Origin: Bursaphelenchus xylophilus
Taxonomy: Eukaryota; Nematoda; Chromadorea; Rhabditida; Aphelenchoididae
Assembly (NCBI GenBank): GCA_904066235.2
Contig: CAJFCV020000001.1
Span: 13,325,291 to 13,389,290, forward strand
Direction of reading: 5' to 3'
Length of the DNA: 64,000 bases
In this document: positions 26,920 through 36,110 of the stretch, piece after piece
Position numbering within the stretch: position 1 is the first letter of the stretch
How the letters are laid out: every line of letters starts with the position of its first letter
Program-made: the position numbers and the translations under genes
Notes under the pieces: model-generated
Seen by the model: only the letters and a program-made list of their open reading frames with translations
Told to the model about the DNA's origin: nothing
Databases searched by the model: none

Positions 26920-27009
26920 TCAGAGATGCCGTCCGTTTCCGTGGAATGCAGCTTGTTCTTCGCTTTCAATCACTCCAGCTTCCTCGTCGACCATAACAAA
27001 GTGGCCATT
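26920..27009 (-). CDS. Putative terminal exon, unknown
   Basis: On the minus strand a good acceptor (TTCTTCTTCCAG) is followed by an open frame of 29 codons, acidic then Gly/His-containing (VDEEAGVIESEEQ...), ending in TGA at 26920-26922. Another donor-like GTAAG lies further on near 26893. A second weak candidate lies at about 27520-27585. I could not connect either to a full gene. Confidence 0.25.
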   Translation of the reverse strand, partial: NGHFVMVDEEAGVIESEEQAAFHGNGRHL

Positions 27010-27814
27010 CTGGAAGAAGAATATATTAATCAATGGGAAATTTCATGTTATTCATCTCATGAACAATATAAAAGTAGCACAATATCGTCATGATGACATG
27101 ACTAGTGGCTAAGACTAGTAACTACTCCGTGTAAGTTTCTTTTTACGACCTCTTACATATTTTAATTCCTTTAATTGTCAAAAAAAAGCAAGAAATTCTA
27201 AAATTCTTCCGAAAAAATCACAAAAAACATCAGTTTCTTAACATACTTCCATGAAGACAAATGCGTATTCCAAAATGATCAATCACAAAACAGCACCTAT
27301 CAAGACTTTGCAAGCTTTTAAACCCATGTCTAACCCGTTTATACCAGTAAAAATCAGAGTTTAGAAAACCCCTCGTCACTGCCGTAACCATTCAAAAAAT
27401 ATGTCGTAATGACTGGCTTTTACACAGCTAAACGCGTTTTCACTTAGAATGTTCCTAGTGTCCCCTTCTAATACCCGATTCTTCTATCACTCCCAATTAA
27501 CATACCTTTCTTATCTTCTGCAGACCTTCAGGACACCGTTGATTTCTCCAACTTCTCCAGGGCTCCAAGGAACGGATTCTCGATGGTTTCCATGAAAATA
27601 AATAACATTAAAAATAGAATTGGCAGTATCTGGACTCATGACGAGAATAAAGGCCTACAATTGGTAAAAAAACAACTTACTTTAATCATCAAAGCAAGCC
27701 ATGATGATTGGGTGAAGGGGAGGGAGAGGGAGAGGGAGAGGGAAGGAGGGTGGTGGGTGTGGTAGGGGAGGGGAGAGTGAGAGAAGTGTGGTGGTGGGAG
27801 GGGAAGTGATGTGG

Positions 27815-29985
27815 CCTCTTCTTTCTTTTTTTTTTAATTTTTTTTCTTTTTAACTTTCTTCTTTTTTTTCTTTCTTTTTTTTAATTTTTTCTTTTTTTTA
27901 TTTTTTTTTACTTTTTTTTATTTTTTTCTTTTTTAAAGGTATCCGTTGCATGGGACTTGGAGATCTCTGCAAATAAAAAGAATAAATTGAAGAACCCTCG
28001 AAAAGGAGTTGACAATAATCTCAAGCCATCTGTAATTTCCTCAACTACTAATAAACGATGAAACTTACATTCTGAAGAGAGTGTGATGGGGGAGGAGTGT
28101 GGTGGGAGTGGAACGGAGGAGGGGTGCGGTGCGAGTGGGAGGGGAGGATGGGTGTTGCAAATGGAACGGGGTGTGGCGAGAGTGAAGGTGATGTTTAGAT
28201 TCCTGAAAATATATACCATATAGTTTGAGAAATAGCAGGCTAAAATCAAGGGTGAAACAACTTACATAGTGAAAAATGGGTCGTAAACATTTGGGGTAGA
28301 GCAGTGAAATCTTGGAGCAATATCTGAAAACAAAAAAATATTAAATTGAAAAACAACTAAAAAAACAAGTGACAACAATCTCAAGCAGAATTCCCTAATA
28401 TTTCCTCAACTACCAAAAAAAGCCATCAAAACTTACATTCCATGTTGTTTCTGACGTTGGTTTGAGTCTCGGCCATGGTGCCGTCCTGGGCCGAAGTTGA
28501 GGCATTGAAAGTAGCGGTCGGGAAATGTGCTCCAAAGATCCACTGGTTTGAGAACTGAGTTTCTGAAAATATAGATCATATAATTTAAGAAAAATCCAGG
28601 ATAAATTCAAGAACTAAATGACAACTTACATTATTACAAAGGGGTCGTAAACTAATAGGCGAATCACATTTTACAAGAGAAAAATAAGAGTCACTTTAAA
28701 CAAAATTATTTTTTATATTTTTTTTATTTTTTTTTTTTTTTTCTTTTTCTATTTTTTCTTTTTTCTTATTTTTTTTTTCTTTTTTTTTTATTTTTTTTTA
28801 TTTTTTTTTCAATTTTTTTCTTTTTTTACTAATTTTTTCTTTTTTAAAGGTATCCGTTGCATGGGGCTTGGGGATATCTGCAAATTAAAAGAATAAATTG
28901 AAGAACACTCAAAAAAGAATTGACAATAATCTCAAGCCATCTGTACAGTGAGGGACCGGATCCAATGGCAAAAAACGTCTCATTTTGCATCCCGAAAGGC
29001 ACCAAAATGTCTCCAAACCCTCCCCTTCTCTAAGCTAAAAAACCCCGCATTGAAGAGTCCTCCTTGAAGAAAAGGGCGCGCTTTTCAAAACGGAGTTTTT
29101 CAGCTTACAGAAGGGAATGGTTTGGGGTCATTTTGGCCCCTTCCGGGATGCAAAAGGAGACGTTTTTTGCCATCGGATCAGGTCCCTCACTATAATTTCC
29201 TCAACTACTAATAAACCACAAAACTTACATCCTGAAGAGAGTGTGATGGGGGAGGATAGTGGTGCGAGTGGGAGGGAAGAATGGGTGTTGCGAATGGAAA
29301 GGGGTGTGGCGGGAGTGAAGGTGATGTTTAGGTTTCTGAAAATATATATCATGTAGTTTGAGAAAAAGCAGGCAAAAATCAAGGGTGAAACAACTTACAT
29401 AGCGAAAAATGGGTGGTAAACATTTGGGGTAGGGCAGTGAAACATTGGAGCAACATCTGAAAATAAAATAATCAATTGCAGAACCACCAAAACCAGTGAC
29501 AACAATCCGAACAGTTCCCTAATATCCTCAACTACAAAAAACCATCAAAACTTACATTCCATGTTGTCTAAATCGTTGGTTAAGGTCTCGGCCATGTAGG
29601 TGCCGTCCTGGGCCGGAATTGGGACACTGAAAGTAGGGTCGGGAAATGCGTTCCAAAGATTCACTGATTTGAGAGCTGGGTTTCTGAAAAAATAGATCAT
29701 ATAATTTAATAAAAATCCAGGATAAATTCAAGAACGAAATAACAACTTACATTGATACAAATGGGCAGTAAGTTAGGCGAGTAAAATTTAGAGGAGAAGG
29801 ATACGGGGTACTTAAAAAAAATTTTTTTTTTATTTTCTTACTTTTTTTTCTCTTTTTTTTATTTTTTCTTATCTTTTTATTTTTTTTTCTTTATTTTTTT
29901 CTTTTTTTTATTTTTTTTCTTTTTTTTATTTTTTTATTTTTTTTTTATTTTTTTCTTTTTTTTTTATTTTAAATCCGAAAAGCAG
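27815..29985. repeat. ~0.9-kb segmental tandem duplication with T-rich tracts
   Basis: Long T-rich tracts at 27815-27935, 28700-28850 and 29815-29975 recur at the same position in successive units, followed by GGTATCCGTTGCATGGG in the first two. Unit spacing is about 885 bp (27815 to 28700) and 1115 bp (28700 to 29815). The second is longer because it holds a 247-bp MITE. The T tracts are A-rich on the strand bearing the exon cassettes. Confidence 0.8.
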
Positions 29986-31072
29986 TGAAGAAATCTTGGA
30001 GCAATATCTGAAAATACAGAAATCAATTGAAGAACCATCAAAAAACAAGTGACAACAATCTGACAGGGGAATGGACTTTATGTGTAAATCGATTTTGGCT
30101 TGAGACATCGTCAGATCGAAAGGTGTGTGGTAGTCGATTATTCACTTGGGGGGAAATCTCTGCGCGGGCTTCAAAGCCGAGAAAATCGGCTTCAAAGTTT
30201 GGACGAAAATCAAAGGGTAGGATCCCGGAAAAGGAGCGATAGAAAGTGTGAAGCAGTGGCCGAGTGGTCGCTTTTTGCGCAAAAGGTCGCGAGCTCGAAT
30301 CTGCTTCCATTCATAACTTTTTTAGACAATTTTACCTATACCCCTTTTTTAAATGTACAGCCGGATTAGCATGAAGAAAGCAAAAGTAAAAACGATAAAT
30401 GATGGTTTGAGCTTGGAAAGACTCGAACCTGCAACATTTTGCGTAAAAAGCGAGCGCACTGACCACTCGGCCACTGCTTCACACTTTTTAACGCTACTTT
30501 TCCGGGATCCTACCCTTTGATTTTCGCCCAAACTTTGAAGCCGATTTTCTCGGCTTTGAAGCCCGCGCAGAGATTTCCCCCCAAGTGAATAATCGACTAC
30601 CACACACCTTTCGATCTGACGATGTCTCAAGCCAAAATCGATTTACACATAAAGTCCATTCCCTTGTGAAGAGTTCCCTAATATCCCCAACTATAAAAAC
30701 CCATCAAAACTTACATTCCATGTTGTCTAAATCGTTGGTGAAGGTCTCGGCCATGTAGGTGCCGTCCTGGGCCGGAATTGGGACATTGAAAGTAGGGTCG
30801 GGAAATGCGTTCCAAAGATTCACTGATTCGAGAGCTGGGTTTCTGAAAAAATAGATCATATAAAAAATAAATACCACCAAAAAAAACAAGTGACAACAAT
30901 CTGAAGAATTCCCTAATTTTCTCAACTACCAAAAAAACCATCAAAGCTTACATTGCATGTTGTCTAAATCGTTGGTTTGGATTTCGGCCATGTAGGTGCC
31001 GTCCTGGGCCGGGAGTGACGTTGTTGAATTGGTGCAGTTTTCGAAGGATCCATTGCTTTCCGGGGTCATTTT
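27815..31072 (-). CDS. Putative gene with tandemly duplicated exon cassette
   Basis: Three exon types recur in order on the minus strand. Type A (126-128 nt): 30715-30842, 29556-29683, 28437-28562, plus a divergent A at 30952-31072. Type D (exactly 58 nt): 29399-29456 and 28266-28323. Type B: 29229-29335 (107 nt) and 28069-28202 (134 nt). Each has a TTTCAG (or TTTGCAG) acceptor and GTAAG donor. Phases agree: A ends one base into a codon, D starts with two and ends with two, B starts with one. A encodes a motif containing NLWNAFPDPTFNVP and AQDGTYMAE; B is Pro/Thr-rich. No domain is recognised and neither start nor stop codon was found. Cassettes are separated by T-rich tracts that are part of the duplicated unit (~0.9 kb). 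Confidence 0.55.
28946..29192. mobile_element. TA-target MITE family 3, copy A (247 bp)
   Basis: Inverted termini CAGTGAGGGACC...GGTCCCTCACTA extend about 48 bp inward (ATGGCAAAAAACGTCTC... both ends). They are flanked by TA (28944-28945, 29193-29194). The paralogous duplicated unit at 28022-28047 has the uninterrupted site CCATCTGTAATTTCC with a single TA, proving insertion and target. Size, TA target and CAGTG start fit a Tc1/mariner-mobilised MITE. Confidence 0.95.
30250..30308 (+). ncRNA. tRNA-like segment, left arm (degenerate)
   Basis: Starts GAAGCAG, carries a perfect box A (TGGCCGAGTGG) and a weaker box B (AGCTCGAATCT), and ends CTGCTTC, which pairs fully with the first seven bases. 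The middle is about 13 nt shorter than a normal tRNA, so it cannot fold as a functional tRNA. Best read as a tRNA-derived pol III promoter or relic. Confidence 0.45.
30412..30480 (-). ncRNA. tRNA-like segment, right arm (Lys-UUU-like relic)
   Basis: Minus strand: GAAGCAG, box A TGGCCGAGTGG, then exactly 33 nt (the normal tRNA spacing), then box B GGTTCGAGTCT. The expected anticodon loop reads TTTTTAC, which would place UUU at 34-36. The acceptor and anticodon stems pair poorly, so it is probably not a working tRNA, but both internal pol III promoter boxes look intact. Confidence 0.45.
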
Positions 31073-31158
31073 CTGCAAATATAAATCATATAATTTGAGA
31101 TTAAAGACCACGCTAAAACAAGTATAAACCGATAACTTACATATTAAAAAGTCGTGAT

Positions 31159-31360
31159 AAATTAAATACAAATACAATAAATGAGACAAATACAATAGAT
31201 ACAATAAGCAATAGAAATTAAACACAAATAGAATAAATGAGACAAATACAACAGATACAATAGACAATAGAAATTAAACACAAATAGAATAAATGAGACA
31301 AATACAACAGATACAATAGACAATAGAAATTAAATACAAATACAATAGATAAATACAATG
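31159..31360. repeat. 56-bp tandem repeat, ~3.6 copies
   Basis: AAATTAAA(C/T)ACAAATA recurs at 31159, 31215, 31271 and 31327, an exact 56-bp period of A-rich sequence. It is followed by a T-rich low-complexity stretch to about 31560. Confidence 0.92.
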
Positions 31361-31844
31361 GGGTCAATTAAAAAAGCTTTTTTTTTATTTTTTCATTTTT
31401 TACGTTTTTTTGTCACTTTTTTTATTTTTTCATTATCTTATTTTTTCAAAAAATATAATTTTTTGCCTTTTTATTATTTTTTTGGCTCTTCTTTTTTTTT
31501 GATTTTTTGGCCTTTTCATTTTTTTTGGCTCTTCTATTTTTTGCCTTTTAATTATTTTTTCTCTGTCATCCTTTCGGTGGTGGGTATCGAGAGAGGACCT
31601 CTGAAAAATAAAAAATTAACACGCAAAAACACCAGTGACAACACTATAAAAATATCTCTCAACCCCTTAACAATTTTTTCAGAGTGGGCCGCTTTCCGGA
31701 AGTTTTTCCCCCATAGTCAAGATTAGGAAGTTGTCCAAAAAATGTCAACCAGTACAAAAAATCCAAAGTTGCAAAAAAAAATGCCCAAAAATTTACATCC
31801 AGTAAAAAATCCATTTCGAACAAAAAATTTAAATCTGCTGAAAA

Positions 31845-32115
31845 GTTCTCATCTTGCCCAAAATTCCCATTCTGCTCGAAAATTCCCATTTGGCCCAAAA
31901 AAATCAACTTTCCCCGAAACATTTCACCTTGTTCAAAAAATTCCACCTTGCCCAAAAAAATATATCTTGCCCAAAATTCCCATTCTGCCAAAAAAACCCC
32001 AACCTGTCCCAAAACAACCATTTTGCTCAAAAAACTCTCTCCTTGTCCAAAAAATTCTCCACATTGCCCAAAAAACCCCCCAACATATCCCCAAATCCCT
32101 ATTTTGCCCAAAAGT
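31845..32115. repeat. Degenerate ~23-bp minisatellite (TTGCCCAAAA)
   Basis: About twelve imperfect units of the type CTTGCCCAAAATTCCCATT. The apparent 150-codon open frames on both strands here (Lys/Pro-rich and Gly/Phe-rich) are products of the repeat. It abuts the end of the ASCC3-like pseudogene, whose similarity stops at about 32148. Confidence 0.8.
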
Positions 32116-32603
32116 TCCAGGCAAATCGACCTTTCTCTGTAAAAAAACCCCACTTCAAAACCTACGGGGTGATTGGTTTGATGGTTGCTTCCACATCTAA
32201 GGACGGGATGTACCTCAAGCAGTCGTAAAAGATACGTCCGTCACAATTGAACTGTGCGCCCAGTTCCTTCTGGTCGTAATCCAGGAGGTCCAGGAAAGTC
32301 GAGGTTTCGTTTGGCTTCGATTTTTCCGACACCAAGTCCTTCAGCAGTCACACGTCGACCACCTGGTGCAACGGGCTGTTGAAGTTCTTCCAGAGGCGGT
32401 TGATGCATTTCGAGAATTCGAGGCATTGGACGGCGGTGAAGGCCCAATTCTTGCGCAGCGTGATCTCGAACAAGGCGCGGGCCACGCGGGAGGCGTTTTA
32501 CTAGATGTAGAACATCTCCGATTGCAGCGCGAAGCTGGGCTCGACGCGGGAGATGTAATTCTGAAAAAAAAATCGTAAAAAACCAAAGTGAAATTTTTTT
32601 AAA

Positions 32604-33395
32604 ATTAATTAATTAAGATTTTACAAAGCTCAGAAAATTTTTTTTACAAGGAAAGTACTTTTATGGAGTATGGAGTTACAGGTCGAGGCACATCAAAAAA
32701 CCGCAAAATTTCTCTGATTCAGAATATGTAAAAATTAGCTGCCCAATTTTGGTTTGTAAGGGCGAAAGCTCAGAACTTTTCTCCCAACACCACGCAAATG
32801 CCGTTTTAACCAAGTTTTTACCAATTTAAAAGCTTTGTTTTGGGCTAAAACAAATCCTGGCATCTTTACAAATCTTAAAACAGTCAAAGATGCCAGGCTT
32901 TACCTTACATTGGCGGACCTGATCCAGTGGGAAAAACCCACCATTTTGCATACTGGAAGTATTTAAAAATGTTGCAAAATACCTCCCTCTACAAGTGAAA
33001 AAAACTCACATTTCAAATGCGCGCCCGCTCTTTTTGTGAGGGGCCTTCAAAACGAAGTTTTTCCACTTGTAGAGGGAGGTATTTTGCCACATTTTTTAAT
33101 ACTTACTGAATGCAAAACGGTACGTTTTTTGCCACTGGATCAGGCCCACCACTTTAGCTCAAAACAAAGCTTTTGAATTGGTAAAAACTTGGTCAAAAAG
33201 GCATGGCGTTGGGAGAAAAGTTCTGAGGGTTTTTTTCGCCGTTACCAACCAAAATAAGGCAGCTAATTTTTACTTATTCTGAATCAGAAAAATTTTGCAA
33301 TTTTTTGATATGTGTCTCGACCTGTAACTCCATACTCCGTAAAAGTACTTTCCTTATAAATTTTTTTTGAGCTTTGAAAAAAATTAATAAATTAA
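32604..33395. repeat. ~790-bp foldback repeat with nested MITE
   Basis: Arms about 32604-32856 and 33157-33395 are inverted copies, for example AAAGTACTTTTATGGAGTAT with ATACTCCGTAAAAGTACTTT. The spacer contains the TA-target MITE copy B and a second small inverted pair (CCTGGCATCTTT at 32857, AAAGATGCCAGG at ~32886). Lies wholly within an intron of the ASCC3-like pseudogene. Confidence 0.9.
32908..33154. mobile_element. TA-target MITE family 3, copy B (247 bp)
   Basis: Ends CATTGGCGGACCTGATCCAG and CTGGATCAGGCCCACCACTT, flanked by TA at 32906-32907 and 33155-33156. Same length and interior (CCATTTTGCATACTGGAAG, CTCCCTCTACAAGT) as copy C. Nested in the centre of a larger foldback. Confidence 0.9.
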
Positions 33396-34021
33396 ATCGT
33401 TCAACATTTTTTCTTCCAAAATCAAAAACCGCCTACCTAAAGTCGACAATTGACATTTCCTTGCGACGTAGCCAGTCCACCGCCTCTCAAGGGGAGCATG
33501 CATCCCGACATGAGCATGTCCAGGTCGGCCATTTCGGTTTCGCGACACTGAAATTCCAACAAATAACGTCAAAATCACAAAAAAATAAAAAAAAATCATC
33601 TAAATCAATATCACCTCCAAAAAAATAAAAAAAAATCCAAAAAAAATCACCTGAATTTGTGCGAATTCCGAGGAAGAGCAGATTAGGGCTAAAATATGAT
33701 CTTCAGTCATGTTCGGGGTCAGTTTGACAGCTTCATGTCCATTCGTGAAAGTCTCGATGGACTCAATTGTAATATAAAAAAGTGCCGCAATTCGTCCCAA
33801 ATCCATCGAATTCAAGTAGCCATTGCTGAAATTGTTCAATTACACTCTCGGACACATCATCTACACGCGAGAAAACCTCTGAGTTCAGCCAAAAAATATC
33901 AAAAAATTAGACTTTCAACCTTATACTTGACCTCTACTAAACCCAAAAAATTTTTTCCTTCAATTTTCCCCAAATTTAGCACATATTCTTTAGATGATCC
34001 ACAAATCCTTCCTTGAAAATT

Positions 34022-34212
34022 TTAGCTTTTGCTTTGCATTCGCACCCGAGATATTACGCAATCTTTCCGGCGAGCGAGAACGGGAAATGAGGAGAGCGGC
34101 AACACAAAAAAACGTGTTTTCCTCTATGTCTTCGCGAATTTCAGTGGGAAAAAATTGTTTTTTGTGAAAATATTCGACTCCCTGTCAATAATAGACACAG
34201 ATTTTCCTGACA
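34022..34212. repeat. Partial MITE family 2-like fragment
   Basis: TTAGCTTTTGCTTTGCATTC, CCGAGATATTACG and GAGAGCGG match the interior order of family 2 elements (AGCTCGCGCTTTGCAGG, CCGAGATATTCAACGA). Terminal repeats are missing. Confidence 0.5.
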
Positions 34213-34330
34213 AAGAAATCTGATTCAAAAATAGGTATAAAAATCAAGTCTGACCATTCCCTCCCGATCCAAAATTCTGCCAAATATTGATCTAAACCGC
34301 AAACAAAAAACAAAAGAAACATAAGCTTAC

Positions 34331-34421
34331 TTCATTTTCAAGGCTTGGACCATGAATACGCTGCCGCTCGGACTCCTCAGTGGTTTTGATCTGGTGGGCA
34401 ATTGAGCTCGTGTGTAAGAGT
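34331..34421 (-). CDS. Putative exon, unknown protein
   Basis: Minus-strand exon with acceptor CTTTTTCAG and donor GTAAGC. It contains SIAHQIKTTEESERQRIH. Its start phase fits the exon at 35302-35396 (AG|A), so the two may be joined, giving a hydrophilic peptide. No family recognised. Confidence 0.35.
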
Positions 34422-34438
34422 CTGAAAAAGAAGAGATA

Positions 34439-34711
34439 ATGTTATGTCAGAACAAGAAAAAACGCAAAAAACGAAGGAATACAAAGCGGGATCGAATTTA
34501 TCGCACTTTTAGAACAGTCTTCATGTCAAGTAAAACATCAGCTGCACCCCGAAACGAACTTTTTTGGTTGGTAGAAATGGTTGGCATTCTGCATCAGGAA
34601 AAACTTTGCGCACAGATGCAAAATAAATTTGCAGAAACGGGCGTGAACCGTTTTGCAGAAGATGTAAAAGTAAGAGGATGGCTTCTGAAGTTGGAGAATA
34701 GGTTACTTTAG
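34439..34711 (+). CDS. Plus-strand open frame, unknown
   Basis: 90-codon ATG frame: a Lys/Arg-rich start, then a mixed helix-like segment (NELFWLVEMVGILHQEKL, NKFAETGVNRFAEDVKVRGW). A possible donor (AG|GTTACT) near its end suggests it could be an exon. It lies opposite no clear minus-strand exon. Not recognised. Confidence 0.3.
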   Translation: MLCQNKKKRKKRRNTKRDRIYRTFRTVFMSSKTSAAPRNELFWLVEMVGILHQEKLCAQMQNKFAETGVNRFAEDVKVRGWLLKLENRLL

Positions 34712-35124
34712 GTGATGAAATGCATCTCTTGGATATACGTAAGTGTTTTTATGTTTTTTCGTTCTTCGAAATTTAGGTATCGAAAATGTGATGGAGAATC
34801 GACGCAAAAACGGCATTTTAGTCCAAATTTTGGGGAAGGGCTTAATCATATTTGTTTACGAGACCTTTCTGCAGGTCAGCGCAAATTTTTTCTCTACTTC
34901 GCTCCGAAAAATATCGTTTTTAGCTAAATTTTTAGGGATTTGATTTATTTTGGCAATATTTACCACATTTTGAGTCCATAATACATCTGTTCGGGTTAGA
35001 AGCCACTTTTCTGAGCGTATTTTAGTATTCTCGACGGCATAAGTTCATAAATTGTTGCCCTTCTGCCTCCAGAATACTTTTATATTAATTTAGGTAACAA
35101 TTTATCGAAAAACGTTTCGATTTT

Positions 35125-35153
35125 AGTTCCATGTCTCGTTGGGACATGGAACT
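35125..35153. repeat. Perfect 11-bp stem hairpin
   Basis: AGTTCCATGTC (35125-35135), a 7-nt loop, then GACATGGAACT (35143-35153). A second inverted pair, ACAACGTTA/TAACGTTGT, follows at 35176-35203. Intergenic. Too short for a miRNA precursor by itself. Confidence 0.7.
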
Positions 35154-35301
35154 ATTGCGACATAACATACGTTATACAACGTTAATAGGTTGTGTAACGT
35201 TGTGTAAGATGGATATATCTTACCGGCGTGCAGCTGATTATCCCGAAATTCCTAAGCATGACTCCTAAACTTCGAAGGAGACGAATATAAATCTTGCTTA
35301 C

Positions 35302-35982
35302 CTCAATTTCTTTGATTGGTTCACTGAGGCCCCCCGGACTAATTCAGGGGGCGAGGGTTCCATGTCCACTTCGGTCTGGACTGGACTGGCCTTGAACTGA
35401 AAATAGGAAAATTATATTGCTTTAGCCCAAATAAAAGTGAAAAATTTCCGAAAAACAAAACGAAATCTTACCTTATTGGTCTAGCCGAGCACCCGTAAAG
35501 TTATCCAGAGGGCCCCCCGCATGAAGCGGAGGGCCTGGGTGCTCCGGTTCGACGCGCCAGTCACCGGAAAAAAGGTGAGCACCCATGAAATTCCAGCGGC
35601 CCCCCGGGCTGATTCGGGGGGCAAGGGTGCTCCACCTTTCCCAGTTCATCCTTTTTAGGGAATTCTGAAAAAAAGGCAAACATATAAATTCAACACGATA
35701 ACTTACCTTATTTTAGTCCAAAATGACCAAATATTGACCATAAAAAGTGGATGGGGCACCCTTTTATTATTCCAGATGCCCCCCGGGCTGATTCAGGGGG
35801 CAAGGGTGCCGTATCCACTTCTCCGCTTCGGTCTGACTGGCCTTCATCTGAAAATAGAGCAAAAATTATATTACTTTAGCCTAAGTCAAGGTCAAACAGT
35901 TCCCAAAAAATCTTACTTTATGTGTCTCCACCTTATCCAAGGTTCCAAGGCGTGGGATTTGCCGGAACTTGGGTTCTTCTTC
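35302..35982 (-). CDS. Cluster of related downstream exons (PPE-RGA motif)
   Basis: Four minus-strand exons with TTTCAG acceptors and GTAAG donors: 35917-35982, 35707-35847, 35472-35664, 35302-35396. Three share a block that in the matching frame reads (L/S)PPE(S/L)xRGA. They arose by exon duplication; small indels put the block in different frames relative to the splice phase. From the coiled-coil exon (ends one base into a codon) exon 35707-35847 continues in the conserved frame, whereas 35917-35982 would add 16 codons and stop. Alternative splicing or decay are both possible. Confidence 0.4.
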
Positions 35983-36110
35983 CTGAAAAAAAAGATATTA
36001 TTGAGAATTATGTATGGATAATGTTTTTTTTCTTCAAAAAACACCTTATTTTGGTTTATTTCTAGAGGGTTTTGGCTTGAAAAGTAAAAAACAAGAGCCA
36101 ATAAACTTAC

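Larger units (their letters stand above)
30064..30666. mobile_element. 603-bp foldback element with tRNA-like arms
   Basis: Two inverted arms of about 250 bp (30064-30310 and 30420-30666) begin CAGGGGAATGGAC and CAAGGGAATGGAC. TGA flanks both ends, and the related unit at 30898 shows the empty site CAATCTGAAGAATTCCC, so this is a discrete insertion with a 3-bp duplication. Each arm carries an inward-facing tRNA-like segment and an internal hairpin AAGCCGA-GAAAA-TCGGCTT. No protein is encoded. Confidence 0.9.
32148..33825 (-). pseudogene. ASCC3-like helicase pseudogene (first Sec63 region)
   Basis: Three minus-strand exons, 33651-33825, 33437-33547 and 32148-32560, with good TTTCAG acceptors, read in the order of the first Sec63 domain of ASCC3, the Ski2-like DNA helicase of the ASC-1 complex. 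Landmarks: DLGRIAALFYITIESIETF, SSEFAQIQ, RETEMADLDMLM, NYISR, ASRVARALFEITLRKNW, SKCINRLW, RYIPSL...EATIKPITP. Brr2 is the close alternative, but the NYISR and ALFEI blocks fit ASCC3 better. Premature stops interrupt it: TAG 33437-33439, TAG-TAA 32498-32503, TGA 32348-32350, TAG 32162-32164. The helicase cores and second Sec63 region are absent, so this is a decayed fragment. The second intron (876 nt) holds a foldback repeat. Confidence 0.85.

Noticed and set aside
30250..30480. Functional tRNA genes
   Set aside because: Only box A/B and parts of stems are kept; the left copy is too short and the right copy lacks acceptor pairing.
31358..32228. Long open frames (Phe-rich, Lys/Pro-rich, Gly/Phe-rich)
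   Set aside because: They arise from the T-rich tract and the TTGCCCAAAA minisatellite, occur on both strands and have no splice support.
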